Shown here: positions 21,384-29,694 of the stretch, in pieces
Layout: every line of letters starts with the position of its first letter
How positions within the stretch are numbered: position 1 is the stretch's first letter
NCBI GenBank assembly: GCA_016214845.1
Contig: JACRMS010000041.1
Span: 1 to 33,485, forward strand
DNA length: 33,485 nt
Reading direction: 5' to 3'
DNA from: Nitrospirota bacterium
Lineage (GTDB): Bacteria; Nitrospirota; Thermodesulfovibrionia; UBA6902
Notes under the pieces: model-generated
Database searches by the model: none
Told to the model about the DNA's origin: nothing
What the model saw: only the letters and a program-made list of their open reading frames with translations
Position numbers and translations under genes: made by a program

Positions 21384-23592
21384 GCTGACGTTCCCCTTCC
21401 ATTTTTTTAACGGGCAGGCTTATGCGGAATGCGGCCCCTCCAGCCGGTGTGTTACCCGCGGAAATTTCGCCTCCGTGCTGCTCAATGATCCGTCTGGCAA
21501 TAGTTAAGCCCAGTCCGGGGCCTTTAGACTTTGTGGTAAAGAACGGCTCAAATATCTTGCTCAAGATATTCTCGTCGATTCCCGCTCCGGTATCGGACAT
21601 CTCGATTATTACGGCGTCCCCTCCTGCATCATAGGAGGTTTTGACTGTAATGGTCCCTCCTCCCTTCAGGGCGTCGCCTGAATTGAGCAATATGTTCATG
21701 AACGCCTGCTGAAGCTGCAGCGGGTCGGCCATTGTGTGAGGAATATTTTCGCCGAAATCCCTCACGATATCTATTATCGCTGTGACATTCGATGAAAAGA
21801 CAGGCTGCTTCAAAGAAAAGTCGATGGTCTTGTTGATGAGCTCATTTACATCCATGTTCTGCAGGCGCAGCCTGGGAGGCTTGGCAAAACCTAACAGGCT
21901 CTTCAGCAAGAAGTCAATGCGTTTTATCTCATCAATTGCCCTCAATACCGTGACCCTGTCCTCCTCCGAGGCGTGCAGCTCTTCCATCAAAACTTCCACG
22001 GATATTTTTATGCCCGCAAGGGAGTTTTTAATTTCATGCGCCAGTCCCGCGGCCCATTCCCCGACCAGCCTCATCTGCTCCGCCTTTTTCAGGGCCCCAT
22101 CAATCTTTCTGCGTTCGGTAATGTCCGTGGCGATCTCCATCCTGACAAGCCTGCCGTCTATCCACTCGATCGCGTTGTCGCGGATGTCATACCACCTGCC
22201 GTTGATGGTGTTCTGGAATTCCCAGTGACAGACGCCGGCGGGATAGCCTTCGGGGGTAAGCAGTTTATCGCTCGTACAAAAACTGCACGGCGCGGATTGG
22301 CCTCTCTGAAAAGCCTGCCAGCATATATCGCCTTCCACATCGCCGAAGATCTTTCTCGCGTAATTGTTCATATATAAAATCTCATACGTCTTCATATCGC
22401 TGACATATATTATCGCATCAATGCTGTCCAATACCGTAGTGAACATTATATGGGACCTTATAATGGCGTCCTCTGTCTCCTTGCGCGCCGAGATGTCCCT
22501 GTCAAAGGCCATGATATATTTGTGTCCCATATACTCGAACAGTCCTGCGCTTATCTCCACGGGAAACAGGGTGCCGTCTTTTTTCCGGTGAAAGATTTCA
22601 GCCTTTACCCACTCCCCGTTTAATAGCCGTCTTATGCGCTCCGGGGCATCTTTTGCGGCATCATGAGCGTCAAGGTCTTTTACAACGCTGAGCTTCAACA
22701 ACTCCCCGGAGGTATACCCGTGCATTTCCGCTGCGGCATGATTGGCGGAAACTATCCGGCCCATATTTTCCCCCTCGGCCTCCATTATAAAGATGGCGTC
22801 CCCCGCGCTTTCAAAAAGCGTTTGATACCGCTTCTCGGTTTCCCGGATCTTCAGCATGTATTCCTTCAGCGAATTGGACATCTCATTGAAGGAAGACGCC
22901 ACTTCTCCAAACTCATCTGTCAGCCCCTCTACCTTATAACCAAGGTCCCCGGCTTTAAGCCTTCTCGTTGCTTTCAGAAGCGCATTGACAGGCCTGGTAA
23001 AAGCCCTTAAAAAGATAAAGCCTGCCACTCCCGCCCAAAAAGGCATTACGGTCACAAGGATGTAGAGTGTGGTTTTTGTGCGGGATATTTCCTTCAGGGA
23101 GGCTTGCGTCTTGCTCTCAAGGCGGGAGCTTGCCATCACGATCATATCATTGACTTTTCCAACAAGCTGCTCCCCTTTCCTGTAGGTCTTGTCTTCTTCT
23201 TCATTCAGCCTACGGGCATCCGACCTGAGTGTGAAAAGCCTGCTTATATCGTGCTTATAACCTTCCACATCACTCCTCAAGTCTTTGAGTTTGAGCTCCA
23301 CTTCCGGGGTATGATGGCAGTCAAAGCAGGTGTCCGCCATATGTTCCATGTTTCTTACATTTGTAATGACGTCATCCATGCTTTTTGCATATCTGGTGTT
23401 TTTAAGGTTGATGTCGGACTGCACCTTTTTTATCTGCAGCAGCAAATGCTCTCTCAGTATCTCCACCTGGTGGAGCGTTATCAGGTTGTCCAGCGTAGCA
23501 GTCGACGATTCGATTGAAGCTATTATGGATACACCTGCAACCAGCAATATGAGGGAAAAAATACTTAAACCTATGATGATCTTTTTCTTCAT
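21373..23592 (-). CDS. Membrane sensor histidine kinase with heme-c motif and two PAS domains
   Basis: 739 residues: transmembrane 1 (about 5-27), a periplasmic helical region (28-174) containing CFDCH at 89-93, transmembrane 2 (about 175-197), HAMP (198-250), PAS 1 (about 255-373), PAS 2 (about 383-497), HisKA with AHEIKNSLAG (phospho-His519) and an HATPase with N-box FMNILLNSGDAL, DTGAGID and GPGLGL. PAS 2 carries a cysteine cluster (CWQAFQRGQSAPCSFC) that could bind metal or sense redox. The periplasmic CXXCH is a covalent heme-attachment site, so the kinase may sense redox state, gas or electron flow directly. Its start codon overlaps the stop of the PhnD-like gene by one base (TAATG), and its end overlaps the regulator gene, making a three-gene operon. 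A minority of known kinases carry heme c in this position. Confidence 0.93.
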   Translation of the reverse strand: MKKKIIIGLSIFSLILLVAGVSIIASIESSTATLDNLITLHQVEILREHLLLQIKKVQSDINLKNTRYAKSMDDVITNVRNMEHMADTCFDCHHTPEVELKLKDLRSDVEGYKHDISRLFTLRSDARRLNEEEDKTYRKGEQLVGKVNDMIVMASSRLESKTQASLKEISRTKTTLYILVTVMPFWAGVAGFIFLRAFTRPVNALLKATRRLKAGDLGYKVEGLTDEFGEVASSFNEMSNSLKEYMLKIRETEKRYQTLFESAGDAIFIMEAEGENMGRIVSANHAAAEMHGYTSGELLKLSVVKDLDAHDAAKDAPERIRRLLNGEWVKAEIFHRKKDGTLFPVEISAGLFEYMGHKYIMAFDRDISARKETEDAIIRSHIMFTTVLDSIDAIIYVSDMKTYEILYMNNYARKIFGDVEGDICWQAFQRGQSAPCSFCTSDKLLTPEGYPAGVCHWEFQNTINGRWYDIRDNAIEWIDGRLVRMEIATDITERRKIDGALKKAEQMRLVGEWAAGLAHEIKNSLAGIKISVEVLMEELHASEEDRVTVLRAIDEIKRIDFLLKSLLGFAKPPRLRLQNMDVNELINKTIDFSLKQPVFSSNVTAIIDIVRDFGENIPHTMADPLQLQQAFMNILLNSGDALKGGGTITVKTSYDAGGDAVIIEMSDTGAGIDENILSKIFEPFFTTKSKGPGLGLTIARRIIEQHGGEISAGNTPAGGAAFRISLPVKKMEGERQHER

Positions 23593-24506
23593 TAATCGTC
23601 CAGATAATTATTAGTCGAAGGGGCCGGATTTATTTCTTTCATGTATTCGTATACGCCTTTGTAATCGGTATCCTTTGTCTCGACGAAACTTGATGCGCCG
23701 AACTTTTTCAGCACAACCATTGCGTCTTTATCGTCGTGCATGTTCAGCAGGGCCTCTTTCAGTTTACTTTTGATCGAGCTGTCGAGGTCTTTTCTCACGG
23801 CCAGTCCGTTTTGAGGCACATGGTTGGACTTTGTAAGAACAACCAGCTCGTCCGCTATCCTCTTGTCTGAATCCGCAAGCTGGTAGAATACGGTATTCTT
23901 AGTGGCCCCGATGTCCGCCCTTTTATTCAAAACGTCATAAACCGCATCTTCATGAGTGCCGGTGAAATAGGCCTCTTTAAAATAAGCCTTGTAATCCTTG
24001 ATCCCGTTCTCTTTAAAGAACACTAGAGGCAGAAGATACCCGGCAGTTGTAGATTTGTCGACAAACGCAAATGTTTTGCCCTTCATGTCTTTTGCGGTCT
24101 TGATGCCGCTGTCTCTCCTCACAAAGATCAAGCCGCAATAAGTTGAATCGCCGTTAAAATCTTCAGGCCTGGCAACGGGCTCGACCCCAAGTCTTGCATG
24201 TGCAAGCACATAGGTGAAACTGCCGAAGAATGCGCCGTCAAGATGCATGGAGGTAAAGTTATCGACAATGTCCCCGTACCGGGTGAGGACCTGAAACTCT
24301 ATCTTAACGCCGGTCTTTTTGGAGAGATAATCCGCAAGAGGTTCATACCGGCTCATCTGATCAAATATGTCGCGCTCGGGAACAAGGCCTATTAATAATT
24401 TTTTTCCTTCAGAGCTTTTGGTGTCAACCCGGGAGGACTTCTCTGTCCTGGAGCAGCCGGCAATGACAGTCAGGCAGAGGCACAATACAATGAGCGGCTT
24501 TCTCAT
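23592..24506 (-). CDS. PhnD-like periplasmic binding lipoprotein (probable kinase accessory sensor)
   Basis: 304 residues. The lipobox VIAGC follows MRKPLIVLCLCLT, so it is a lipoprotein. The rest matches the PhnD/TAXI-like substrate-binding fold: LLIGLVPERDIFDQMSRYEPLADYLSKKTG, DGAFFGSFTYVLAHARLG, GLIFVRRDSGIKTAKDMKGK and ADIGATKNTVFYQL. Family members bind phosphonate or oxyanions, and several act as the sensing partner of a histidine kinase (TtrS-type tetrathionate sensing is the named analogue). No transporter permease or ATPase genes are adjacent. One-base overlap with the kinase gene points to sensing rather than uptake. The ligand is unknown. A 7-bp hairpin (24546-24566) lies 40 bp upstream in the leader. 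Confidence 0.88.
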   Translation of the reverse strand: MRKPLIVLCLCLTVIAGCSRTEKSSRVDTKSSEGKKLLIGLVPERDIFDQMSRYEPLADYLSKKTGVKIEFQVLTRYGDIVDNFTSMHLDGAFFGSFTYVLAHARLGVEPVARPEDFNGDSTYCGLIFVRRDSGIKTAKDMKGKTFAFVDKSTTAGYLLPLVFFKENGIKDYKAYFKEAYFTGTHEDAVYDVLNKRADIGATKNTVFYQLADSDKRIADELVVLTKSNHVPQNGLAVRKDLDSSIKSKLKEALLNMHDDKDAMVVLKKFGASSFVETKDTDYKGVYEYMKEINPAPSTNNYLDD

Positions 24507-24545
24507 GCGGATAAATTTTCCAGTGTTATGGATGATAAACTTTTT

Positions 24546-24566
24546 CAGCGCTATCCCTAAGCGCTG
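24546..24566 (-). other. Hairpin in the leader of the PhnD-like gene
   Basis: CAGCGCT (24546-24552) and AGCGCTG (24560-24566) form a perfect 7-bp stem with a 7-nt loop. On the plus strand it is followed by TTTT, so it could also be a weak terminator for rightward transcripts. Its role is uncertain. Confidence 0.4.
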
Positions 24567-24614
24567 TTTTAATGTATCAGATTCTTAATTATTAAATCCA
24601 TCTTACTTCATAAA

Positions 24615-24643
24615 TTGTCTTGCGGTCAGTGGTTTGTTATACT
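24615..24643 (+). promoter_or_regulatory. Predicted sigma-70-type promoter of the HAF-repeat gene
   Basis: TTGTCT (24615-24620), 17 bp, TATACT (24638-24643). The expected start of transcription is near 24650, 14 bases before the ATG at 24664. The TTG start at 24634 would lie inside the promoter and is therefore unlikely. Confidence 0.6.
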
Positions 24644-24663
24644 GTTATTATGGGAAATTGCAA

Positions 24664-25989
24664 ATGATCGCAAGAGTAAACAGAAGGCCGGCTGTTGCTT
24701 TATTCAAGTCCGATTCCCTCACATCCCTGATTCTTGCCGTCACTATAATATCCATTATCACTTTGCCGCGCTTGTCATGGTCTTCTTATATTTATTCTGA
24801 AATTCTCCCCCCCGGCTGGGCAGAGGCAGAGGCACATGACATAAACAATGATGGGATAGTTGCGGGGTCCGGCAAAGACAGCTCCCGCACTTCAAAGGGC
24901 TTTATATACAGGAGCGGGACCTACAAGACAATAATCCCCCCTGGATGGGAGGAGTCGTATGCACACGGCATAAATGACAGCGGGACGGTTGTAGGGCACG
25001 GCCTTGACCATGACTATAAAGGCTTTATATATGATGACGGCACATATACCGAAATCCTTCCTCCAGAATGGCGCGAGGCGTATGCTTACTCTATTAACAA
25101 CAGCGGCGCAGTTGCGGGATACGGGCGTAAAACAAAATTTTACAACGGTTTTCTATACCGCGGCGGTAAGTATACGGAGATCCTGCCGCCGGGCTGGCGT
25201 GAAGCGTATGCTTACTCTATTAACAACAGCGGTGAAGTTGCCGGATACGGTCACGATGAAAACAACAAAGTCAGGGGATTTATTTATAGTAACGGGAAAT
25301 ACACAACTGTGCTGCCTCCGGGCTGGGTTGAGGCAAGGGCACTTGATATAAATGACAGCGGCGCGGTTGCGGGGTTCGGAATCGACTCCGGCAATAATTC
25401 AAAAAGCTTCATTTACAAAAAAGGCGGCTACACAGAGATACTGCCTCCGGGCTGGCAATCCGCGGAGGCCTACGGCATCAATAACAGGGGGGTCGTAACC
25501 GGAAGGGGAAGCTACAAAGGCGGCGGCATGATCGGCTTCATATATGACGGTGTTTCCACTTCCATACTGCTGTCTTCCGGCTGGCAGTGGGCGCAGGCAT
25601 ACGCCGTCAACGACCTCGGCGAGGTAATAGGGTTCGGCTCTTACGGCTCCGATAATAGGGGTTTTATTGCAAAAGGAATTCCGAAAATAACCGTTAATCC
25701 ACTGGTCATTTTCTTTAGCGGAAAGCTGGAAGACCAGTCCGTAACAGTAAAGAACGAGGGAAGCGGTGAACTCGTTATTGGGAAGATCACGCCACCTCCT
25801 TCCCCCTTCAGCATAAAAATTGAAAATTGCTCAGGACGAACATTGGCCCCGTTGGAAACCTGCACAATTAAGTACGGGGTGACCCTTGGACCGGAAAAGA
25901 TCGCCCCTTCCACATCCGATGTCCCGTCCAATGATCCAATACAAAGTATTGTGACTGTGACCCTTGGCGTGTTCATTGAGTCAAAGTGA
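24664..25989 (+). CDS. Exported HAF-repeat protein with C-terminal ASPM/Hydin-like domain
   Basis: 441 residues from ATG 24664. A hydrophobic N-terminal segment (LTSLILAVTIISIITLP) acts as signal peptide or anchor. Seven repeats of about 45 residues follow, each with EILPPGWxEAxAxxINxSGxVAGxG...GFIYxxGxY, which is the HAF-type extracellular repeat pattern. The repeated PPGW and INNSG cores are almost identical in copies 3 and 4. The last 95 residues (VNPLVIFFSGKLEDQSVTVKNEGSGELVIGKI) look like an ASPM/SPD-2/Hydin or DUF1573-type Ig domain. It is probably surface exposed; no enzymatic motif is seen. The octaheme cytochrome gene begins 4 bp after its stop, so the two are co-transcribed. The direct partner role is unknown. 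Confidence 0.8.
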   Translation: MIARVNRRPAVALFKSDSLTSLILAVTIISIITLPRLSWSSYIYSEILPPGWAEAEAHDINNDGIVAGSGKDSSRTSKGFIYRSGTYKTIIPPGWEESYAHGINDSGTVVGHGLDHDYKGFIYDDGTYTEILPPEWREAYAYSINNSGAVAGYGRKTKFYNGFLYRGGKYTEILPPGWREAYAYSINNSGEVAGYGHDENNKVRGFIYSNGKYTTVLPPGWVEARALDINDSGAVAGFGIDSGNNSKSFIYKKGGYTEILPPGWQSAEAYGINNRGVVTGRGSYKGGGMIGFIYDGVSTSILLSSGWQWAQAYAVNDLGEVIGFGSYGSDNRGFIAKGIPKITVNPLVIFFSGKLEDQSVTVKNEGSGELVIGKITPPPSPFSIKIENCSGRTLAPLETCTIKYGVTLGPEKIAPSTSDVPSNDPIQSIVTVTLGVFIESK

Positions 25990-25993
25990 GGCA

Positions 25994-27016
25994 ATGACGA
26001 TAAGCAGGACCTGTTTCATCATTGTATTTTTCCTGGCTCTCTCTTTGAGCGCTTACGGTAATCAGAACAGCATCACAGTGAATTACCCGCCTGACAAAAC
26101 TATTATGGAATTCGGGCCCGTGGCCATTTCCCTGACCGTCCCAAAGGGCTCCGCAAATTTAATTAAAGTAGCTGTAAATGATGACGAGAAACTAAAGATC
26201 ATTCCTGAAAGAGAGTTTGTATGTTTTTCAGCGCCATTAACACCGGGCATAAACCGGATAAACATCACAGCGGTCAAAGACAATATCACTGTAGACAACA
26301 TTACATTCGAAGTGTTCCGCAGCTCAGAGCTTCAGAGCGTATTTAAAGAGCCGCCGGCCGGTTTTCAGAAGGATTATTTTCATATGAAAGACCACGAGCA
26401 ATGTAAGGCGTGTCATAAACTTGAGCCTGGGGATGCCGACAGGAAGCCGGTAAATATCTCCGGCTTTCGCGCGAAGATTTTTAAAGACAACAGCATGTTT
26501 GCGGGGTCCACATGCTACTCCTGCCACAAAGGGCTGACATCATCTCCGTTCGTTCACGGCCCTGCCGCTGTCTGGAGCTGCCTTAGCTGCCACGATGCTG
26601 AATCCAAACAGGTGTATTCCGTAAAGAAACCTGATACCAAGATATGTTTCGGCTGCCATGTAGAGCAAAAGGAAGACTGGTACAGCAAAAAGTATTTTCA
26701 CGGGCCGTTCAGCGTGGGGAAGTGCGCAATATGCCATAACCCTCATTCAGATGAAAACCCGTTCAATCTTATCAAACCGGCATGGGAGCTATGTTTAAGC
26801 TGTCACCCTGATAAAGGCGGCGGCGAACATATAATTGCGGGATATTTTTTTAATATAACTTATCACCCGACACATGGAAAACCCGACCCGTTAAGAAAAG
26901 GTCAGGAGCTTTCATGCTCGAGCTGCCATAACCCGCATGCTTCCGACTCGCCGAAACTCTGGAGACTGAATGTCGGAAGCGGCTTTGAGCTTTGCAGGAA
27001 ATGCCATACCGATTAA
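25994..27016 (+). CDS. Octaheme c-type cytochrome with N-terminal Ig-like domain
   Basis: 340 residues from ATG 25994, preceded by GTGAGG and lying 4 bp after the HAF gene stop. The longer frame opening at TTG 25964 overlaps the upstream gene. A signal peptide (TCFIIVFFLALSLSAYG-N) is followed by an Ig-like beta domain (about 23-110, ITVNYPPDKTIMEFGPVAISL... NITFEVFR) and then eight CXXCH motifs (CKACH, CYSCH, CLSCH, CFGCH, CAICH, CLSCH, CSSCH, CRKCH) of the paired-CXXCH type with CHNPH companions. It is exported without a lipobox. Fusion of a carbohydrate/protein-binding-like domain to an electron carrier suggests docking to a surface or partner; this is inference. A bidirectional terminator closes the operon. 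Confidence 0.9.
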   Translation: MTISRTCFIIVFFLALSLSAYGNQNSITVNYPPDKTIMEFGPVAISLTVPKGSANLIKVAVNDDEKLKIIPEREFVCFSAPLTPGINRINITAVKDNITVDNITFEVFRSSELQSVFKEPPAGFQKDYFHMKDHEQCKACHKLEPGDADRKPVNISGFRAKIFKDNSMFAGSTCYSCHKGLTSSPFVHGPAAVWSCLSCHDAESKQVYSVKKPDTKICFGCHVEQKEDWYSKKYFHGPFSVGKCAICHNPHSDENPFNLIKPAWELCLSCHPDKGGGEHIIAGYFFNITYHPTHGKPDPLRKGQELSCSSCHNPHASDSPKLWRLNVGSGFELCRKCHTD

Positions 27017-27067
27017 GCCTTCTTCATCACTTTTTCTGATAATTATTGTAAGAGGATTTCACATAAT

Positions 27068-27100
27068 AAAAAAAGCCCCGTTATCAACGGGGCTTTTTTT
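27068..27100. terminator. Bidirectional intrinsic terminator
   Basis: AAAAAAAGCCCCGTT, ATC, AACGGGGCTTTTTTTT: a GC-rich stem with a 3-nt loop, flanked by A tract on one side and T tract on the other. It lies between the convergent octaheme and ctpA genes and can serve both. Confidence 0.93.
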
Positions 27101-27123
27101 TATTTATGAATGTATGGGACCCG

Positions 27124-28449
27124 TTAGCCAGCCTTGGGCAGTTCTTTAAATACCTTCCATGACTTCAACAGATCCAGCGCGCGCTGAAGCTGGATATCAT
27201 CCTTTTCAGAAACCTCGGCGGGTATCTCAGCCGCCTCAGTATCTTTTATTTCCTCGGTCTCGGTATCTTTGTCCTTTGCAACATCATTTTTAAGATGCTG
27301 TTTGAGGTCTTTTTCTCTGATGACGGGATGGGTTTTGGTCTCTTCCTTTATCTCTGGTTTGACGACGATATCTGGCGTAATGCCGGTCGTCTGTATGGAT
27401 CTGCCCTTAGGAGTATAGTATCTTGCAGTTGTCAGGCGCAGGGCAGAGCCGTCGCTTAAAGGAATGACGGTTTGGACCGAACCCTTTCCGAATGTCTGCG
27501 TTCCAAGCACTACGGAGCGTCCCCAGTCCTGCAGGGCCCCGGCCACGATCTCAGAGGCGCTGGCGCTCCCTTCATTTACAAGCACGATCATGGGGAAGTC
27601 ATAGTGTTTGCTGTTGTTGACGGTATGGAATTCCTGTTTGTCGCCGGTCCTGCCTTTGATGTAAACCACGAGTTTCCCCTCAGGCATGAACTGGCTTGAA
27701 ACTTCCACCGCGCTGTTTAGGAGGCCGCCCGGATTGTTCCTGAGATCAAGCACCAGCGCGTTCAAATTGTCCTTTTTAAACTTGTCCAGTGCATCAGCAA
27801 GGTCTGACGCGGTCTTCTGCTGAAACTGCGTTAGTTTTACATAGCCGTATTTTTCATCAATGATCCTGGATTTTACGCTCTTGAGCTGGATGACGTCCCT
27901 GACAATGGTGAAGTCCTTTGCCTTGTCCAACCCTTCCCTTAATATCGTGATTGTAACGGATGTGCCTTTGGGGCCTCTCAATTTTGTCACCGCGTCCTGA
28001 AGGGTAATGTCCTGCGTGGATTCATTGTCTATTTTAATGATCTTGTCTCCTGACTTGACCCCGGCTTTATAAGCTGGCGTGTCTTCGATGGGGGCGATGA
28101 CGGTCAGCATTTTATCTTTTATGCCGATCTGGATGCCGAGCCCCGAGAACTCTCCTTTTGTGTCGATCTGCATTTCCTTAAAGGCCTCGGGAGGAAGAAA
28201 CGAGGAATGCGGATCAAGAGAATTGAGCATGCCTTTGATTGCTCCGTAAACAAGCTCCTTGTCATCCACCTCTTCAACATAATTCTGCTTTACTATCGAA
28301 AGTGTTTCGGCAAAGGTCTTCAGCCGCGCATAATGCACGTCTTCCCCGGCGTCTACTTTCTCTAAGAGCATTCCCTTACCGAGCAGAAACCCGGCAAAGG
28401 CGATTACAATGACTGACATCCAGACAAACGTCTTTTTACTTCTGAACAT
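27124..28449 (-). CDS. ctpA: S41 carboxyl-terminal processing protease
   Basis: 441 residues from ATG 28449, which has AGGAGG a few bases upstream. A longer frame to 28521 would overlap envC and is rejected. The protein has an N-terminal membrane anchor (FVWMSVIVIAFAGFLLGKG), a PDZ domain (GEFSGLGIQIGIKDKMLTV... PAYKAGVKSGDKIIKID) and an S41 protease core with LRNNPGG and the serine-lysine dyad in NEGSASASEI (Ser297) and TFGKGSVQ (Lys322), 25 residues apart as in known CtpA/CtpB. The C-terminal tail is acidic and low in complexity (DKDTETEEIKDTEAAEI). CtpA processes periplasmic proteins and often cell-wall hydrolases. It is the last gene of the ftsE-ftsX-envC-ctpA cluster, a common order. Confidence 0.95.
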   Translation of the reverse strand: MFRSKKTFVWMSVIVIAFAGFLLGKGMLLEKVDAGEDVHYARLKTFAETLSIVKQNYVEEVDDKELVYGAIKGMLNSLDPHSSFLPPEAFKEMQIDTKGEFSGLGIQIGIKDKMLTVIAPIEDTPAYKAGVKSGDKIIKIDNESTQDITLQDAVTKLRGPKGTSVTITILREGLDKAKDFTIVRDVIQLKSVKSRIIDEKYGYVKLTQFQQKTASDLADALDKFKKDNLNALVLDLRNNPGGLLNSAVEVSSQFMPEGKLVVYIKGRTGDKQEFHTVNNSKHYDFPMIVLVNEGSASASEIVAGALQDWGRSVVLGTQTFGKGSVQTVIPLSDGSALRLTTARYYTPKGRSIQTTGITPDIVVKPEIKEETKTHPVIREKDLKQHLKNDVAKDKDTETEEIKDTEAAEIPAEVSEKDDIQLQRALDLLKSWKVFKELPKAG

Positions 28450-28496
28450 TCTTCCTCCTATATCTTTAACTCGCAGTAATATCTTCATGCAAAATA

Positions 28497-29672
28497 CTAT
28501 CTGCCCTTTTTCTTTAACCATTGCAGGGGGTCAACAGGTTTTCCTTTATGCCGTATCTCAAAATAAAGGGTAGGGACATTCGACAATCCTGATTCACCTA
28601 TCTTCCCGACCGCAACGCCTTTTTTAATTATATCACCAGTGTTATGAAAAATCTCCGACATGTGGCCGTATAAGCTATGATACCCGCTGCCGTGATTTAT
28701 TATCAACAGCAGGCCGTATCCCTTGAACCAGTCGGCATAGACGACTTTGCCGTCAGCCACTGCCTTGGGTTCGCTCCCTTTATCAGTCTTTATCTCTATC
28801 CCGTTTTTAAAAACCGCGATGTTGTACTGCGGGTCATTGTATTTACCGAACGGTACAATAACTTCACCTGTGATAGGCCAGGGGAGACGCCCCTTCAGCG
28901 CACCGAATCCGTTTCCAACTGCCGCTTCCTCAGGTTTTTCCCTGTCAAGGCTCTCTATCATCTCGCGGAGCTTCTCGGATGATTCTTCAAGCTCTTTAAT
29001 CATTTTTTCATAAGAGCTTCGCTTGCTTCTGACTGATGCAAGAAGTTTGTCCCTCTTTTCCCGCTCTGTTTCCAGTTCCTTTGTCTTCTTTTCAAGATTG
29101 TCCTTGCTTGCCTGTAGGTCTTTCTCCATGGCCTCCAGATCGCGCTTTTTCAGGTTGACCTCATTCAGCCCGCTGCTGAAGGTCTTCATAAGCCTGTTGT
29201 CCTGATATGCGACAAGACTTACGTATTTGGCCCTTCTGATCAGGTCCTGGTAATCTTTTGCGGTGACAAGAAGAAGGGCCTTACTGCTGTATTGCTGTTT
29301 ATAGAGCGCCTTCAGCCGTTCTTTTAAATGCTGTTTCTTCTGCTCCAGCTTTCCGGTCAGGGTCATGATCTCGTTCTCGAGGCCTTTTATATTCAACTGT
29401 GTTTGTAATATGCGCTCATCGTAATGCTTCATCTCATTCTGTTTCTTTTTGACATTTTTATTTATCCCCTCAATCTCCGACAGGACGGACTTCTCTTTTT
29501 CTATCACTTCCTTTACTTCCTGCTTTTTCTTTTTCAACTGTTCTTCAACTTCTGAGAGCTGTTTCTTGGCGTTGGCGGCATGAAGAAGTGAGAAGTGAGA
29601 AGTAAGAAATGAGAAGACAAGAAAGCAGGAAATAAAAAGTAAGATTTCAATCTTCCACTTCCTACTTCCCAT
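28497..29672 (-). CDS. envC: EnvC-like murein hydrolase activator (coiled coil plus degenerate LytM domain)
   Basis: 391 residues. The signal peptide is followed by long coiled coil (about 36-245, for example QLSEVEEQLKKKKQEVKEVIEK) and a C-terminal M23/LytM domain (about 265-391, with LPWPITGEVIVPFG, YGLLLIINHGSGYHSLYGHM and SGLSNVPTLYFEIRHKG). Usual zinc ligands appear lost: the first His is Asn in FKNGIEI, and the final HxH reads YFE. As in E. coli EnvC, it should be inactive itself and activate amidases under FtsEX control. Position next to ftsX supports this. The signal-peptide codons lie within an inverted-arm repeat (29582-29693), and no in-frame ATG lies between there and the coiled coil, so the repeat appears to have supplied the export signal. 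Confidence 0.93.
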   Translation of the reverse strand: MGSRKWKIEILLFISCFLVFSFLTSHFSLLHAANAKKQLSEVEEQLKKKKQEVKEVIEKEKSVLSEIEGINKNVKKKQNEMKHYDERILQTQLNIKGLENEIMTLTGKLEQKKQHLKERLKALYKQQYSSKALLLVTAKDYQDLIRRAKYVSLVAYQDNRLMKTFSSGLNEVNLKKRDLEAMEKDLQASKDNLEKKTKELETEREKRDKLLASVRSKRSSYEKMIKELEESSEKLREMIESLDREKPEEAAVGNGFGALKGRLPWPITGEVIVPFGKYNDPQYNIAVFKNGIEIKTDKGSEPKAVADGKVVYADWFKGYGLLLIINHGSGYHSLYGHMSEIFHNTGDIIKKGVAVGKIGESGLSNVPTLYFEIRHKGKPVDPLQWLKKKGR

Positions 29673-29693
29673 TTCCTACTTCCCACTTTCCAT
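29582..29693. repeat. Inverted-arm repeat (AGAAGTA type) encoding the EnvC signal peptide
   Basis: The left arm (29582-29615, GAAGAAGTGAGAAGTGAGAA...) and the right arm (29652-29693, CTTCCACTTCCTACTTCCCA...) are imperfect reverse complements with about 20 of 24 matching bases in the core. They would fold as a hairpin in RNA. The arms cover most of the region from the FtsX stop into EnvC residue about 34. Confidence 0.78.
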
Positions 29694-29694
29694 T

